Assembly (NCBI GenBank): GCA_025766275.1
Contig: JAFKAC010000215.1
Span: 1-61,579 of the forward strand
DNA: 61,579 nucleotides
Source of the DNA: Lactarius indigo
Lineage: Eukaryota > Basidiomycota > Agaricomycetes > Russulales > Russulaceae
Reading direction: 5' to 3'
Shown in pieces: positions 13,170 to 23,967 of this stretch. The position numbers were made by a program, and so were the translations under genes. A model generated the notes under the pieces. That model had not been told where the DNA came from. It was given only the letters and a program-made list of their open reading frames with translations, and searched no databases. How positions within the stretch are numbered: position 1 is the first letter of the stretch; each line of letters starts with the position of its first letter.

Positions 13170-14935
13170 TCATCGGATGCTGAACTTATCAAACGCGCTC
13201 TCCTTCTTCCCTACCTCTTCCCGGCGTCCCCAGACCTTCCACATCTTCATTGCCTCCTCGCGATAGCATATCGTAAACACCATCGTGCCGTCTGGGCCGA
13301 GGCAGCTCTGGCTGACGGTGCCGGTATGCGCGGCAACGCTGACGAGGCGACGGCTGGTAGGGAACGCATGCACCGTGATCGAGTTGGTGTATGGCGACGC
13401 AGCAGGTTCAGGCACGTCCGGCAGGCGCTCTCGGGCGTGCCAGGCGAAGCCGTGCGTACTGAGCAATTCCCGCGCGTGCGGGGACCACTGTAAGGAGTAC
13501 ACGCTACTGTGCGTCGCGATCGTCTCCACCGGCTCTGGTGATAGAGTATTTGAAAGGGAGGAGGTGCTCCAGATGTGGATCCGCCCGTCTGGGTAGGTAC
13601 CTCCCGTGGCGAGCAGATCGGGCTTCCAGGGGCACCACGCCACTGCCTGTTTTGTTTGGTATTCCGTTAGCCCAGAGAGATCATAGGGATGCGGGAGCTC
13701 ACTAGAACGGCCCAGCTAGCGACCGCGACCTACCTTGACGGAGCTGTCGTGTTTCATCTTGCCCACTCTTGTTGACATGTTCCTTACATCCCAAAGGTGA
13801 ACGGTGCCATGGGAATCCGCGCTCACCATGAAGCGTTCATCGTGACTCCATTGTGTACCGTAGATCTCCCCTTTGTGTCCGCGAAACTTGTGTACCTCAT
13901 CTGGCGCGCGCACATCGAGAAGTGCGAGTCGGCCGTCTGCGCGGCCGACCGCGAATACGCGTGAGCACGGGCGCCATGCAAGCGCACTGACGCTCATCCA
14001 GTCGGTATTTGGCCACGACCGCACGCGGCGCTGAGAGGCTGCATCCCACACCTGCACGCAGCCTGTGGTAGTTCCCAGTGCTGCGTACAACCCACGCGGC
14101 GCAAACACCAACGCACGAATACGGCCCAGGCTAGGGCGCGGAAGGTTGCAGAGGTGTGCGATCTGCCGCGTGTCTAGGTCCTGGTAGTAGACGTCGTGTC
14201 CGCAGGCGACGGCAATGACGTTTGTCGAGGACCAGGAAAGCGGATATGCCCAGGGGTCTTGGGGGATACCAGGGCCATCAAGAGCTAGGATGAACTGTCG
14301 CCGTTTTCCGAGATGTGCGGCTGCTGATGTTTGATGAATGGTTGGGGGGGAATGAAAGAGCTGGGAGGCACTCCGGCGTAGTGAGGTGAACATTTTACAG
14401 TCGGATGTGATGTTTGTCGTGTCAGTGAACTGAAGGAACCGGTCATCTGCGAGGCCAAATATTTTCGCCATTCGATTAGTGCGTGGTGTCGTATTCATAG
14501 GGAACAAGGTCTCTGGACGCGTGGCAATGAAGCGATCTGCCTATGTGAGATATCACAAAGTTTTCAAAGTGGTTTAAAAAGGTGGCAAGCGACGCGTTCG
14601 TGACAATCGAGCGAATGTAGCCAAGATAATGAGTCCAAAAGAGTAGGCCCGTCAGTTCCGGGATCAAAATGAATAAAGACACGAGGCTTACCCTAGGTTC
14701 AGCATTGATATCTGCATACTCCTGCCTCTGTTCAGCGTCCGTAGAAACATCAATCGAGCCGATGGCCTCGGAGACTCGTTGCCTCTTGACAGAGAACTCG
14801 TTTGTGATCGATACTCGTGAGCGACGCTTGCGCAATGGCGTTTCAAGTTTGCAATCTCGAAATGAACCGGGTGTGAGACTGAAGCGAATGTGAGCCACGA
14901 CAAAGGCTCTGCAAGGGGGCCACATACTTCGCCAT
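13170..14935 (-). CDS. Cdc20/Cdh1-family APC/C activator (WD40), divergent
   Basis: Four exons (14935-14928, 14878-14692, 14540-13734, 13646-13170) join in phase to 492 residues. The protein opens with a basic segment, then ADRFIATRPETLFP, a version of the C-box (usual DRFIPxR) that binds the anaphase-promoting complex. A propeller of WD40 repeats follows (WSSTNVIAVACGHDVY, GTTTGCVQVWDAASQRRVR, GRADGRLALLDVRAPDEVH, SHGTVHLWDV, DGRIHIWSTSS). The chain ends FDKFSIR, so the Ile-Arg tail used to dock on the APC/C is present. Family members recruit substrates for ubiquitination in mitosis or meiosis. The C-box has Ala where Pro is usual and the propeller is divergent, so a meiotic Ama1/Mfr1-like role is possible but is only inference. 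The first exon contributes just 8 bases, so the start is less certain than the rest. Confidence 0.82.
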
Positions 14936-15169
14936 ATGGATAATGGCAAATAACACTTGAAGGAGGTGAAAGTTCGGGCCACGGTCCAGGCCCACCTGCT
15001 CAGCGAGGTCGATCACGTAATATCAGCAGACGGTCAAGAGTGCTTTGCTAATACGTTCACACACTACAGACTCAATTATCAAACATACACTGGCAGTAGA
15101 TGCACTTCGTGAGCTACACCATAAAATATATAAAAACCGACTCCAAGGGGCGCTCCAACTGAACTGGCC

Positions 15170-15700
15170 TTCTTAACTTGCAAGCGGCGCATAACCTCGC
15201 TCTTCCAAAGAAATCATCTCGGTGATTTCTTATCGTCGTGCCGGTGCGGTACCACCTGCTCTCCGTGCTTTCCACCCTTGCTACCGGGACCGAGCCGGTC
15301 TTGCGACGCCCTTCACACGATGTCGGGATCTAACTGGGGTGAAGTACTCGTGGAGTGTAGTCCCGCAGTATTGGGAGCCTAGACCCCGCCCGCTGACACC
15401 ACGATCGACCTCCACCTGGTACTGAAGCGCCAACACGAGAACTCTTCGATAGAAACGACCTCAGGCATGCAAAGTACGTCTTACCATCGCCTATCTGCAC
15501 ACGTGTGAACCCATTGTGTCGCTTTCCTGTTGCAGATATGTAATACACCTATCTAAGGAGAAGTTCGCTGAGCTCGTTGCTCTGCATCCAGACAGACACA
15601 CTCAACCTTGTCAACTCCTGGCTTGAGGTCCATGTAGTTCTCCCTCCTCCGTCCCAATGCTACTTGGTGGCAACAGGCTGATGGTCATCGGCAATGGATC
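15170..15700 (+). pseudogene. Degenerate sedolisin (5' part), tandem relic
   Basis: The DNA parallels the start of the intact sedolisin at 17328. At about 15236-15420 it follows the signal-peptide region and the WGAVPQYW segment (here reading SWSVVPQYW). At about 15455-15545 it keeps the first intron with its flanks, and at 15555-15690 it follows [24 protein letters not shown]. Frames break repeatedly and the catalytic half is absent or unrecognisable. This is an old tandem duplicate in the same orientation as the live gene. Confidence 0.75.
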
Positions 15701-16965
15701 TTTGACATGGACGACAAAAGGTGGTCCCGGTCGCTGCGTGCCTCCGGTATACACACCCTCACAACCAAGCATTCGAATCACCAACCTTAGGTGGTAGTAT
15801 TGAAGCCTTGTTCCAAGTGCTATTGCCTGCTTCGTGCCATAGATGCTCTTTCATAACTTTCACCCCTGTCTTCCTTTCCTGGTGCTTCGAATCTTTGTGG
15901 TTGATCTATGTACATTGTGACATCTTCTGGAAAATTTTCATGTGAGAATGCAGTATATCGAATTATCGAATATCCCAGTTGAGCGTTGTCGCGATGTTAA
16001 GAATAGTTCCAGTAACATGCACAGTCGTTAGTGTGGTCACAATCGTGACGGACACTAATCGGCATACGCAGACCCGGAAGTCGTTAACGCAGGGATAAAA
16101 CTTGAAGCATGTTTCTTTTCTAATCACTGGCATAAGCCAGGATGTACTATTACCGAGGACATCGCCGGTGTACCGGTGCTGTACTTCTACTAGTAGAATC
16201 TAGACCAATGACTGCTCGGTCTAAGGGGGTGCAGGCTGCGCTGGGACCTCTACGTCGCTTGCAACAACCTCAACCTCATTCTGCGGCTGGTTACGAACCT
16301 GAGAGAGCAGGTGGTACGACATGATTATAGGTGATTACCGAGGTGATATCCTTTGATAGAACGGAATCATGCGGCGTTGATAAGGCTGATTGGAGGCCAG
16401 CTAGGAGGAGGCAGGCCGTATGCCAGTGCCAGCTCACCGAGCTTGGCGGCGGCATTGTCGATATCCGGGATGCATGTCCGCGCGGGTGGGATGTCCGTGG
16501 CCAGGAACACAATTTCCGAAGATTTAGTAGCTGTCCGGCACAGAAAGAGGGGGCGGCCACACGACCACAGAAAGAAACCCGTTTTCAATATTCAAGACAC
16601 CCTTAGATCTCTAGATGCCACCGAGCATTCGCCACTAGTACAAGGTCATTGGGGTCTGGCCCTGTCCTGTCAGGCCATTTCGGCACGAGGCACTGGCCCG
16701 GAATTTCCCAGGCCGGAGGTCGTTGGCCACTGCACTGGTAGGACCAGCAAATCCGAGTCGGTGACAGCACTGAACCATCAGCTGGTAGCAGACACCAGTG
16801 CCAGCTCAGCGACGACCCCCGGCGCCGTGCTCTCGACAACAATTGAATGGCTATGAGCAGGTTGTCACACCTTTTTCCTGTGGACCATGGATTTTTATCA
16901 TGGCCATATCATGGTCCCAAATAGCAATCACATGTCCGTGGCGTCCTTATTGACTAAGGCCCGTC
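15701..16965. other. Unassigned DNA between sedolisin copies
   Basis: A plus-strand frame at 16353-16856 (167 residues) is open but low-complexity and overlapped by antisense frames. I recognise no domain. It is probably eroded remains of the relic sedolisin plus unrelated sequence. Confidence 0.35.
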
Positions 16966-16984
16966 ACCAGGGTTCTCAAAACCG

Positions 16985-17119
16985 AGTTACAGCTGTTTTC
17001 ATACAGATAGGTCTGTTTTGCGGAAAAATTAGTAGCGAGTTGAGTTCCGGAAACTGTTGTCCTTGACCTTGCTGGTAAATTTTCCGCGTGTAGCCTATCA
17101 ATATGAAAACGGCTGTAAC
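16985..17119. mobile_element. Inverted-repeat element, MITE-like (copy A)
   Basis: The left arm starts near 16986 (gttacagctgttttcatac...) and the right arm ends at 17119 (...tatgaaaacggctgtaac). The reverse complement of the right arm matches the left for about 45 bases with several mismatches, separated by about 45 unrelated bases. There is no coding capacity. The same arms occur at 49890-50092, so this is a dispersed family and not a chance hairpin. It lies about 210 bases before the ATG of the intact sedolisin. No convincing target duplication flanks it. Confidence 0.7.
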
Positions 17120-17327
17120 GGAACTACTTTCGCCAACTCCCTGACGCATCTATGACCGCAGCAACTTCTTTTGTTGATTGCTTACGGTGCCCGCGAAATA
17201 TGCTATTACTTTAATAATCGAAAACGCTGTCGTCTAGTTCGGTGAGCTGGTCAGCACCATAAATCCCTGCCTCCTAGCCGACATTCTTAACTTGCAAGGG
17301 GAACTTGCTCGGTGGTCGCCTTTAATC

Positions 17328-19438
17328 ATGCCAGTGCCGTATCACCTGCTCGCCGTGCTCTCTATTCTTGCTACCGGGCCCGTTGATGGCCTCGCGAAGC
17401 CCCTCACACGACTTTGGGATGCAAAGACGGTGATGCACTCATGGGGTGCAGTCCCCCAGTACTGGGCAGACCTCGGCCACCCGCCCGCTGGCGCTGCCAT
17501 CGACCTCTACCTGGCGTTGAATCCCGAGCATAAGAACGCCTTGATCGACGCCCTTCTCGAGGTTAGCAACCCCAGGCACCCAAAGTACGTTTACCTACCC
17601 GTCCACACACGCGTGGACTCATTCGTGCCACTGTCCCATTGTAGATACGGCGCACACTTATCCAAGGAGCAGGTCGCCAAGTGTGTTGCTCCGCACACAG
17701 ACACGCTCAACACTGTCAACTCCTGGCTTGCGGACCACGGCATTCCCCCCTCTTCCGTCTCAATGAGGCTCGGCGGTAACTGGCTGAAGGTCTCCGGCGT
17801 GCCCGTTCCTCAAGCCAACGATATTCTCGGCGCTTCTTACCAGCTCTACCGGCACGTAGAGACAAACGTCACTGTGCTTCGCACGGTCAGCTACTCGCTC
17901 CCCGATGTCCTGCAAGGGCATATTCAAACCGTCGCGCCGACGACGTACTTCGGCCCTCCGCGCGCACAGAGGAGGAAGCCACGCATTCTCTCCAAAGGGG
18001 AAGCTGCAGCATGGGCAAAAGCGGGGTCAGGGTCGCCCGTAACGGTACTACCGAGAAGCGACAAAAAGTTCGTCACGCCGGCGTACCTGGGCGAACTGTA
18101 CAAAACGACGGGCTACGTGCCAGCGGCAGTGGACCAGAACCTGATCGGGATTGGGGGTTACGCCAAGCAGTACCCGAGCCCGCAGGACCTGAAGATTTTT
18201 ATGAAGACATTTCGCACCGATGGGGAAAATGCGTTCTATTCTGTCGTGGATCTCAATGGCGGAGGGTACGACCCGGACAACCCTGGCGTCGAGGCCAATC
18301 TTGACATCCAGTTCACCGAGGCTATGACCTTCCCAACATTGAACATCTACTACAGTACAGGCGGCGTGCCGGGTACGGCCGAAGATCCATACCTGAAGTG
18401 GCTGGAATTCGTACTTGATCAGACGAGCATCCCACAGACAATCACTACGTCATACAGTAGCAACGAGTACGACGTTCCGCCAGGTCTTGCAGGGCAGTTG
18501 TGCATCTTGTTCGCGCAGCTTGGTGCGCGCGGCGTCAGCGTTCTCTTCTCGAGCGGTGACTGGGGTGTTGGCAGCGAGGGGTGTGTCGTCAAACCCGGTT
18601 CCGGAAATGTCGCGCGGTTCCTCCCCCAGTTCCCTGCATCCTGTACGTGTGACATCTTTTTTTGTCTCGCTGTTTGAAGTCGGTACAGAGACCGTAGATG
18701 TGACTTACAATGATACTACCTTCTGGTAGGTCCATGGGTCACTAGCGTTGGGGGTACGACAGATGACAGCCCCGAGGTTGCCGCGAGTATCTCCGGGGGT
18801 GGCTTCTCGAACTACTTTCCACGCCCACCCTACCAGGTGAATGCGGTGCCCCCCTTCCTCCAGAACATTGGCAACATGAATTGGGGTCTCTTTTAGTTTG
18901 TTCACTTTCGTGACCTAACCTGACCTTATCTCACTTTGTATTTGTGTAGTCCTTCTGGCCGAGGCTTGCCCGACATCTCCGCGCAGGCGCGCAACTTCGT
19001 GATGGTCCAAAACGGGAAATACTGGCAAAGGGACGGCACGAGCGGCTCAGTGGCAGTGGGTCTTTTCCCTCCTGCTGTCGTCCACCCTCGAGCACCTAGC
19101 TGACTACCCAACGCGCAGGTCGTGGCAGGCATCATTTCGTTGCTGAACGACTACCTCATTTCGCACGAGAAGCAGCCGCTCGGCTTCCTCAACCCCTGGC
19201 TCTACGAAGACGGCCTCGAGGGCCTCAACGACATTATAAATGGCTGGAACCCGGGCTGTGGGACCAATGGATTCCCTGCTATCACCGGGTGGGATCCTGT
19301 ACGTACTGCTAGACTTGTGTCTCTTCGTTTTCGACGTTGCCTCTCTAGGTCACGGGTCTCGGGACACTCGACTTTACGAAATTGGGGGGAATCATTGCTA
19401 AATGGAAGTCAATTCCCCCTCCGAACATGGTGACTTAA
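17328..19438 (+). CDS. Sedolisin (S53) / tripeptidyl-peptidase-type acid protease
   Basis: Six exons (17328-17584, 17645-18642, 18730-18895, 18950-19055, 19119-19298, 19349-19438) join in phase to 598 residues. A signal peptide is followed by a pro-kumamolisin activation domain (about residues 35-180: [26 protein letters not shown]), then the catalytic domain. The S53 triad and oxyanion residues are present: Glu and Asp in GVEANLDIQ, Asp in [10 protein letters not shown], and Ser in RDGTSGSV. The C-terminal calcium site is seen in [13 protein letters not shown]. The exon 3 to 4 junction crosses an apparent TAG: TTT TA is spliced to T CCT, so the stop exists only in unspliced DNA. Family members are secreted and degrade protein at acid pH. 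Two dead copies flank it. The usual GTSAS is GTSGS here. Confidence 0.9.
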
Positions 19439-19689
19439 CTCTTGGTTCTGATGAACACAACCCCAGATACCAATATACATGTGCTACTAATCTCCACGCT
19501 AAATCTCATTTCATTCGTTTTGTTTTTTTTTTGAAACTCCTGCAGTGCCAGGTTTTTCCAGGCATGGTGTCGGGAAAGGTGTTGTGGGTAAGGTAGGGGC
19601 ATCAGGAACTCACGACCTTTACCACGTTATTATCCCCGTCTAAAGAGAGGCAGCGAGGAGATTGTACCCGCAGACCAATACATTCATTG

Positions 19690-20720
19690 GCTTGCCTATC
19701 ATGATGTGTTTGAACAGAAGAACGTCCCACAGACAATCAGCACGACATACAGTAGAAACGAGTACGAAGTCCCGCAGCAATTTGTAGAGCTTTTGTGCGA
19801 ACTGTTCGTGAAGCTTGGCGCGCTCGGCGTCAGCGTCCTCTTCTCGCCCAGTGACTGGGGCCTCGGCGATGAGGGGAACTGTTTGGTCCAGAAAAGCTCT
19901 GGAGATGTCAGTGTCCAGTTCCTCCCCCAGTTCCCCGCATCCTGTAGGTGTTGCGTTTTTTTCTTTCTCGAAAGCGGTACACAGACGTAGGTATCACAAC
20001 CTTGATCACCACGTGTTTGTAGGTCCATGGGTCGCTAGCGTTGGGGGCTCGACACGTCAGAGCCCCGAGATCGCCGCGCCTCTCTCTGGGGCGGCTTCTC
20101 GAACTACTTCCGGTGCCCACCCTACCAAGCGAACGCGGTGGCCCCCTTCCTCCGGACTATCGGAGATATGTATCAGGGTCTCTTCAAGTCTGTTCGCTGT
20201 CGCGACCTGACCTGACCTGACCTTGTCTTACTTTGTATTTTGGTCGCCATGTGGTCCTTATGGCCGCGGGATACCCGACATCTCCGCCCAGGCGATCAAC
20301 CTTATGATCGTCCTAAATGGGAACTTCGAGATGATTGACGGTACGAGCGACTCGACGCCCGTGCGTCTTTCCTTCTTTTTTTCTGCCGTCGTCAACTCTC
20401 GAGAACCCAGCTGACCGCACGACGTACAGACCGTGGCAGGTATTATTTCGCTGCTGTACGACTACCTCATTTCAAAAGGCGAGCGCCCGCTTAGCTTCTT
20501 CAACCCCTGGCTCTACGACAAAGCCCTCCCGCGTCTCAACGACATCATGTCTGGCTGGAACCCAGGCTGTGGTACTGATGGCTTCCCCGCTATCGTCGGG
20601 TGAGATCCTGTGCGCCTCGCCGGATTTGCGTCTCTTCATTTTCGACGTTGGCTCACTTTGTAGGCCGTATAGGTCACGGATCTCGGGACACCCGATTTCA
20701 CGAAATTGGAGGAAATGATT
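19690..20720 (+). pseudogene. Truncated sedolisin duplicate (3' half)
   Basis: This sequence matches the second half of the upstream sedolisin from the VPQTIxTxYSxNEY region to the C-terminus, with introns in the same places. It lacks the whole propeptide and the Glu/Asp part of the active site. Three lesions are readable: the oxyanion motif SGD has become PSD, one base is missing near 20085 before the SRTTS segment (a frameshift against the intact copy), and the Trp of GWDP is a TGA stop at about 20601. It cannot encode an active protease. The close similarity to the live copy indicates a recent partial tandem duplication. Confidence 0.85.
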
Positions 20721-20825
20721 GATGAACTGAAGCCAGGACACGACACACACGGAGGGCCCGGTTGGTGATAGTACGGTGACAGAGAATAGAGCGCAGTAGT
20801 CGGGTTATTATGGTGACTCGGAACG

Positions 20826-22741
20826 TCAGTTAGGTGGACCGGATTCCTGTTTCTGAGAGCCATACACCCTCCCACCGGGCTCTGGATTCAACCACGAGAC
20901 AGCAGCTCGTCCAACTCTGCATCCGTCACATTGGGCAGGAAGAACCCTGATAAAAATCGCGTAGGTCCGCGTCGGTCCTCTGGGCACTCGGCAATCAGTG
21001 CAACTGCTGCCATGCCAAAAACAAATTCGAGTATTTACATCACGGTTGAGCTGAGAAAGGGCAAACAAATTCCCTTCGTCATCGCAGTCCCCTGTGACGA
21101 ACGGGGTTCTCGCAACGTTCCCTTGCTGGACGAGTTTCTGGGGGTCATCTGCCAGAAAAACGCCATCTACCCGGACTTGCCAGACGAGCGCAAGAGGCTG
21201 TACGATGGTTCGTTGGCTGCTACGAAACTCTGAGGAGCATTGGGGAAGTAGACGACGCACACTGTATGTGGCGATTAATTGAGAGCTATCCACTTGTCGT
21301 AGGGTGCTACCCGCAGACATGCTAGGGTGCCAGAAGTGTTTGAACAACCAATGCATTCAACGAAATCATCATAGTATCTTTGGCCCTACAAAACCATTCA
21401 GAAATTCAGTGAATTCGAAGTATACCCCCACACACATGAGTGATATCACCGATAGGAGGGGGCGACCCGGACTGCATAAATGCTACACGGAACAGGCCTT
21501 CAGCGTTCTCGCTATTTGTCAACATCTGGAGCGATACAGAGACAGACCCAGCACTTTGACCCCAGCTTAGGAGGGGTCAGCAGACTCCGGATCTTACTAG
21601 TACATGGTCACTTTCGACGAATCGCCACAGAATATGTGAATGTACTTTTGTATCCAACGAAGCGCCATACACTCTGTAAGCGTCAGATATTACCACGTTG
21701 ATTATGCCGACTGCCCGAGTGCTCACGATCACTGGCATACAGCCCGAGATTGCCTACGACGGTGCCTTTGACTTCTTGGCTGGCAAGGAATCCAAAGGCT
21801 AACAAGGCATTGATTTTCTAGAGTCATCCTTAAGGCGCGGATACACCTGCAAGGCCGGGAAGAGAACGGGGGTCCGGCAAAGTCACGAAGAAAGATTCAA
21901 GTTATGCTCACCGATAATTCAGACTAACGTAGACCACGGGCTCCTTGAGCGCAATTGAGCGCTTTACTACGACGCCGCCATCGTAGCAACGCATTTCTTT
22001 AACCTCCTGGGGCCGAATGATGGAAAGAAAATATGATCGTACAGAGATGACGGCCCAGTTGCAAAACTGCCTGTGAGGCGGTTAATGAGAAGTTCGAGAA
22101 CAAGGTCAAAGGTGTTGTGTATGTCTCACCTCCATATATCCACTGTTGAGCGGGATATTACTCCTAGCACCAGTGGCAGTATGTCATCCACAGAGAGTGT
22201 ACACACCACTACGACCGGGAGCTTTGATCGGTGTTTGGCATTAACGGGTGCGACGACATTGAGCGTCAAACCTACGGCTATCGTCACCATCACTCTCCGT
22301 ATAGTACAACCCCCTCACAATCTTCGCTGTCTCGAATTACCACCTGGAAGAAGCTCGCGACGAAGTCAGCAACCTTTTGAAGTAATCCGTTTGGGATCGC
22401 CTGCGTGGTTGCTTATTGGTTGCACGAAAGACCGAACACCGTGGTAGTGTTGTGTGTGCCATAGTAAGGGCTAAGTGCTGGGGTAGTCGGAGGCGCAGGT
22501 CGACGACACTGTCGGTGAAGGCCAGTTCTGCGGGTCAGTCGGGGAGGACGGAGAGTTGAAACACGGACGGTGGTTGCGCGAAGGGGATGCCGAGGAACTT
22601 GTTTATGCCATCGGATGTCGTTCCTATGAACTGGCCTCCTCCAAGCGTGACGACGGAACTAGTGGAACGCGTTGGAATCGCAAAGACAGTAGTACCAGTC
22701 ACAGCGTAGATGGCATTAAGTAATGCCTGAAGAGAGGCCAC
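20826..22741 (-). pseudogene. Degenerate type-B carboxylesterase/lipase
   Basis: Read on the minus strand, several family segments survive in the right order. Near 22640-22560 is an N-terminal stretch including NKFLGIPFAQPP. Near 21980-21920 is YDGGVVVKRSIALKEPVVYV. Near 21810-21740 is AFGFLASQEVKG leading into VVGNLGL. Near 21200-21090 is DGVFLADDPQKLV followed by TPFVTGDCDDEGNLF. Long parts between them, including the region that should hold the GESAG nucleophile elbow, are unreadable, and the segments fall in different frames. It faces the sedolisin array and was probably a secreted hydrolase. I judge it dead, not merely intron-rich, because the distances do not leave room for the missing core. 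Confidence 0.8.
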
Positions 22742-23967
22742 GGCCGTTACAGTGACGACCTCTGAGCAGCATCACAGATTTTATGTATGACCCATTTGTG
22801 CCTAGACCAAGGTTGCCAGTAGGTCGAAAAAATTTGCAACAAGATTCCAACTGCGACACTGGCAATCCAAGCGGTCGTATGTTCCTTGGTGTCATCGTGC
22901 CAGCGCCAGTGGCTCTTTGGTTGAATCAATGGCAGAGCTGACGCTCAGACTCGTGACCGGTTCAAGTTGAAGCGATGTACTGTACTAGTACCAGTTCTGG
23001 TCACGGTCTAGCTGGCGCCGATTTTCCACCCAAGGATACTGTACAAAAGACGGCGACAAGGGAAAGGGCTCGGAAAAAGGGATAGAAGGAATATGAAACA
23101 GGATCATGCCAGTTGATGTACCTCAACGCCTTGATGTACTATAGCCAGGCTCCTTGGTAGACCCTGCGACCCAGGAATCCGTTTCCGCTCCCTGCTGAGA
23201 TCTAGAGCTCAAGTCACGGTGTCCGTATTCCATTAAGTATGCTAAGTACGGGATATTATAATGTCGGGTGGGCTTCTAGTAAGCAGGTAGTAAATGAATA
23301 AGGTACGAGTTTCTTTTTTGGGATCCACCACCACACGGACCAAAAATCTCCTGCAGGGCTCTTTGACCTAAAGGTAGGTAGGGAGGGATTGTGTGAGTTC
23401 CAAGCAGACGATGAAAATGTTAAAACAATCCCTACCAATGGGACTTGCGTCGGCCGGTTCGACGCGGGCAATATATACAACCTCGGGTGAACGATTAAGA
23501 TGACTCTGGGCAAGAACCAGGTCGAGAGCCGTACTCTTCCATGAGACTCCATGCATAAAAGGACATAAATATTCTGATTGCGGGGACCAACACGGTTGCT
23601 CCCCGCTTGGGGACGACGTCCGACGACTTATATGGACACACGACGGGTTTGGCTAAGGTCATACAGGGTCAGAGAGATATTACACTTGCGAGTAAATGGA
23701 AGCGTGTCGAATAATCGAGCTGCTCGACTCTTGCCACAGAAGTCGACGATAATAAATAAGCACAGAGCGAGAGTCAGGGAAAGGGGACGGGGTGGGAGAT
23801 GGGAAGAAAGGCAAGGCAAGGCAAGAAACGTGAGTGAGATGGCGCATCAAAAGATCAGCAACAGAGGCAGGGAACAAGAAAAAAACAGTGGCATCGCGTG
23901 ATCACGTATGTATATCGACGACGACCGCCAGCATAAAATAACGAAAGCGAATCGAATCGAAAAGAAA
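22742..23967. other. Stretch with no recognisable gene
   Basis: Short frames only. Minus-strand frames at 22747-22929 and 23256-23552 show no domain I can name. The simple repeat aggcaaggcaaggcaag lies near 23811-23825. The last part is probably the 3' untranslated region of the coiled-coil gene. Confidence 0.45.

Noticed and set aside
16353..16856. 167-codon plus-strand frame
   Set aside because: No recognisable domain, antisense frames of similar length, and a location inside relic sequence.
20931..21233. 100-codon plus-strand frame
   Set aside because: It is antisense to recognisable carboxylesterase relic sequence.
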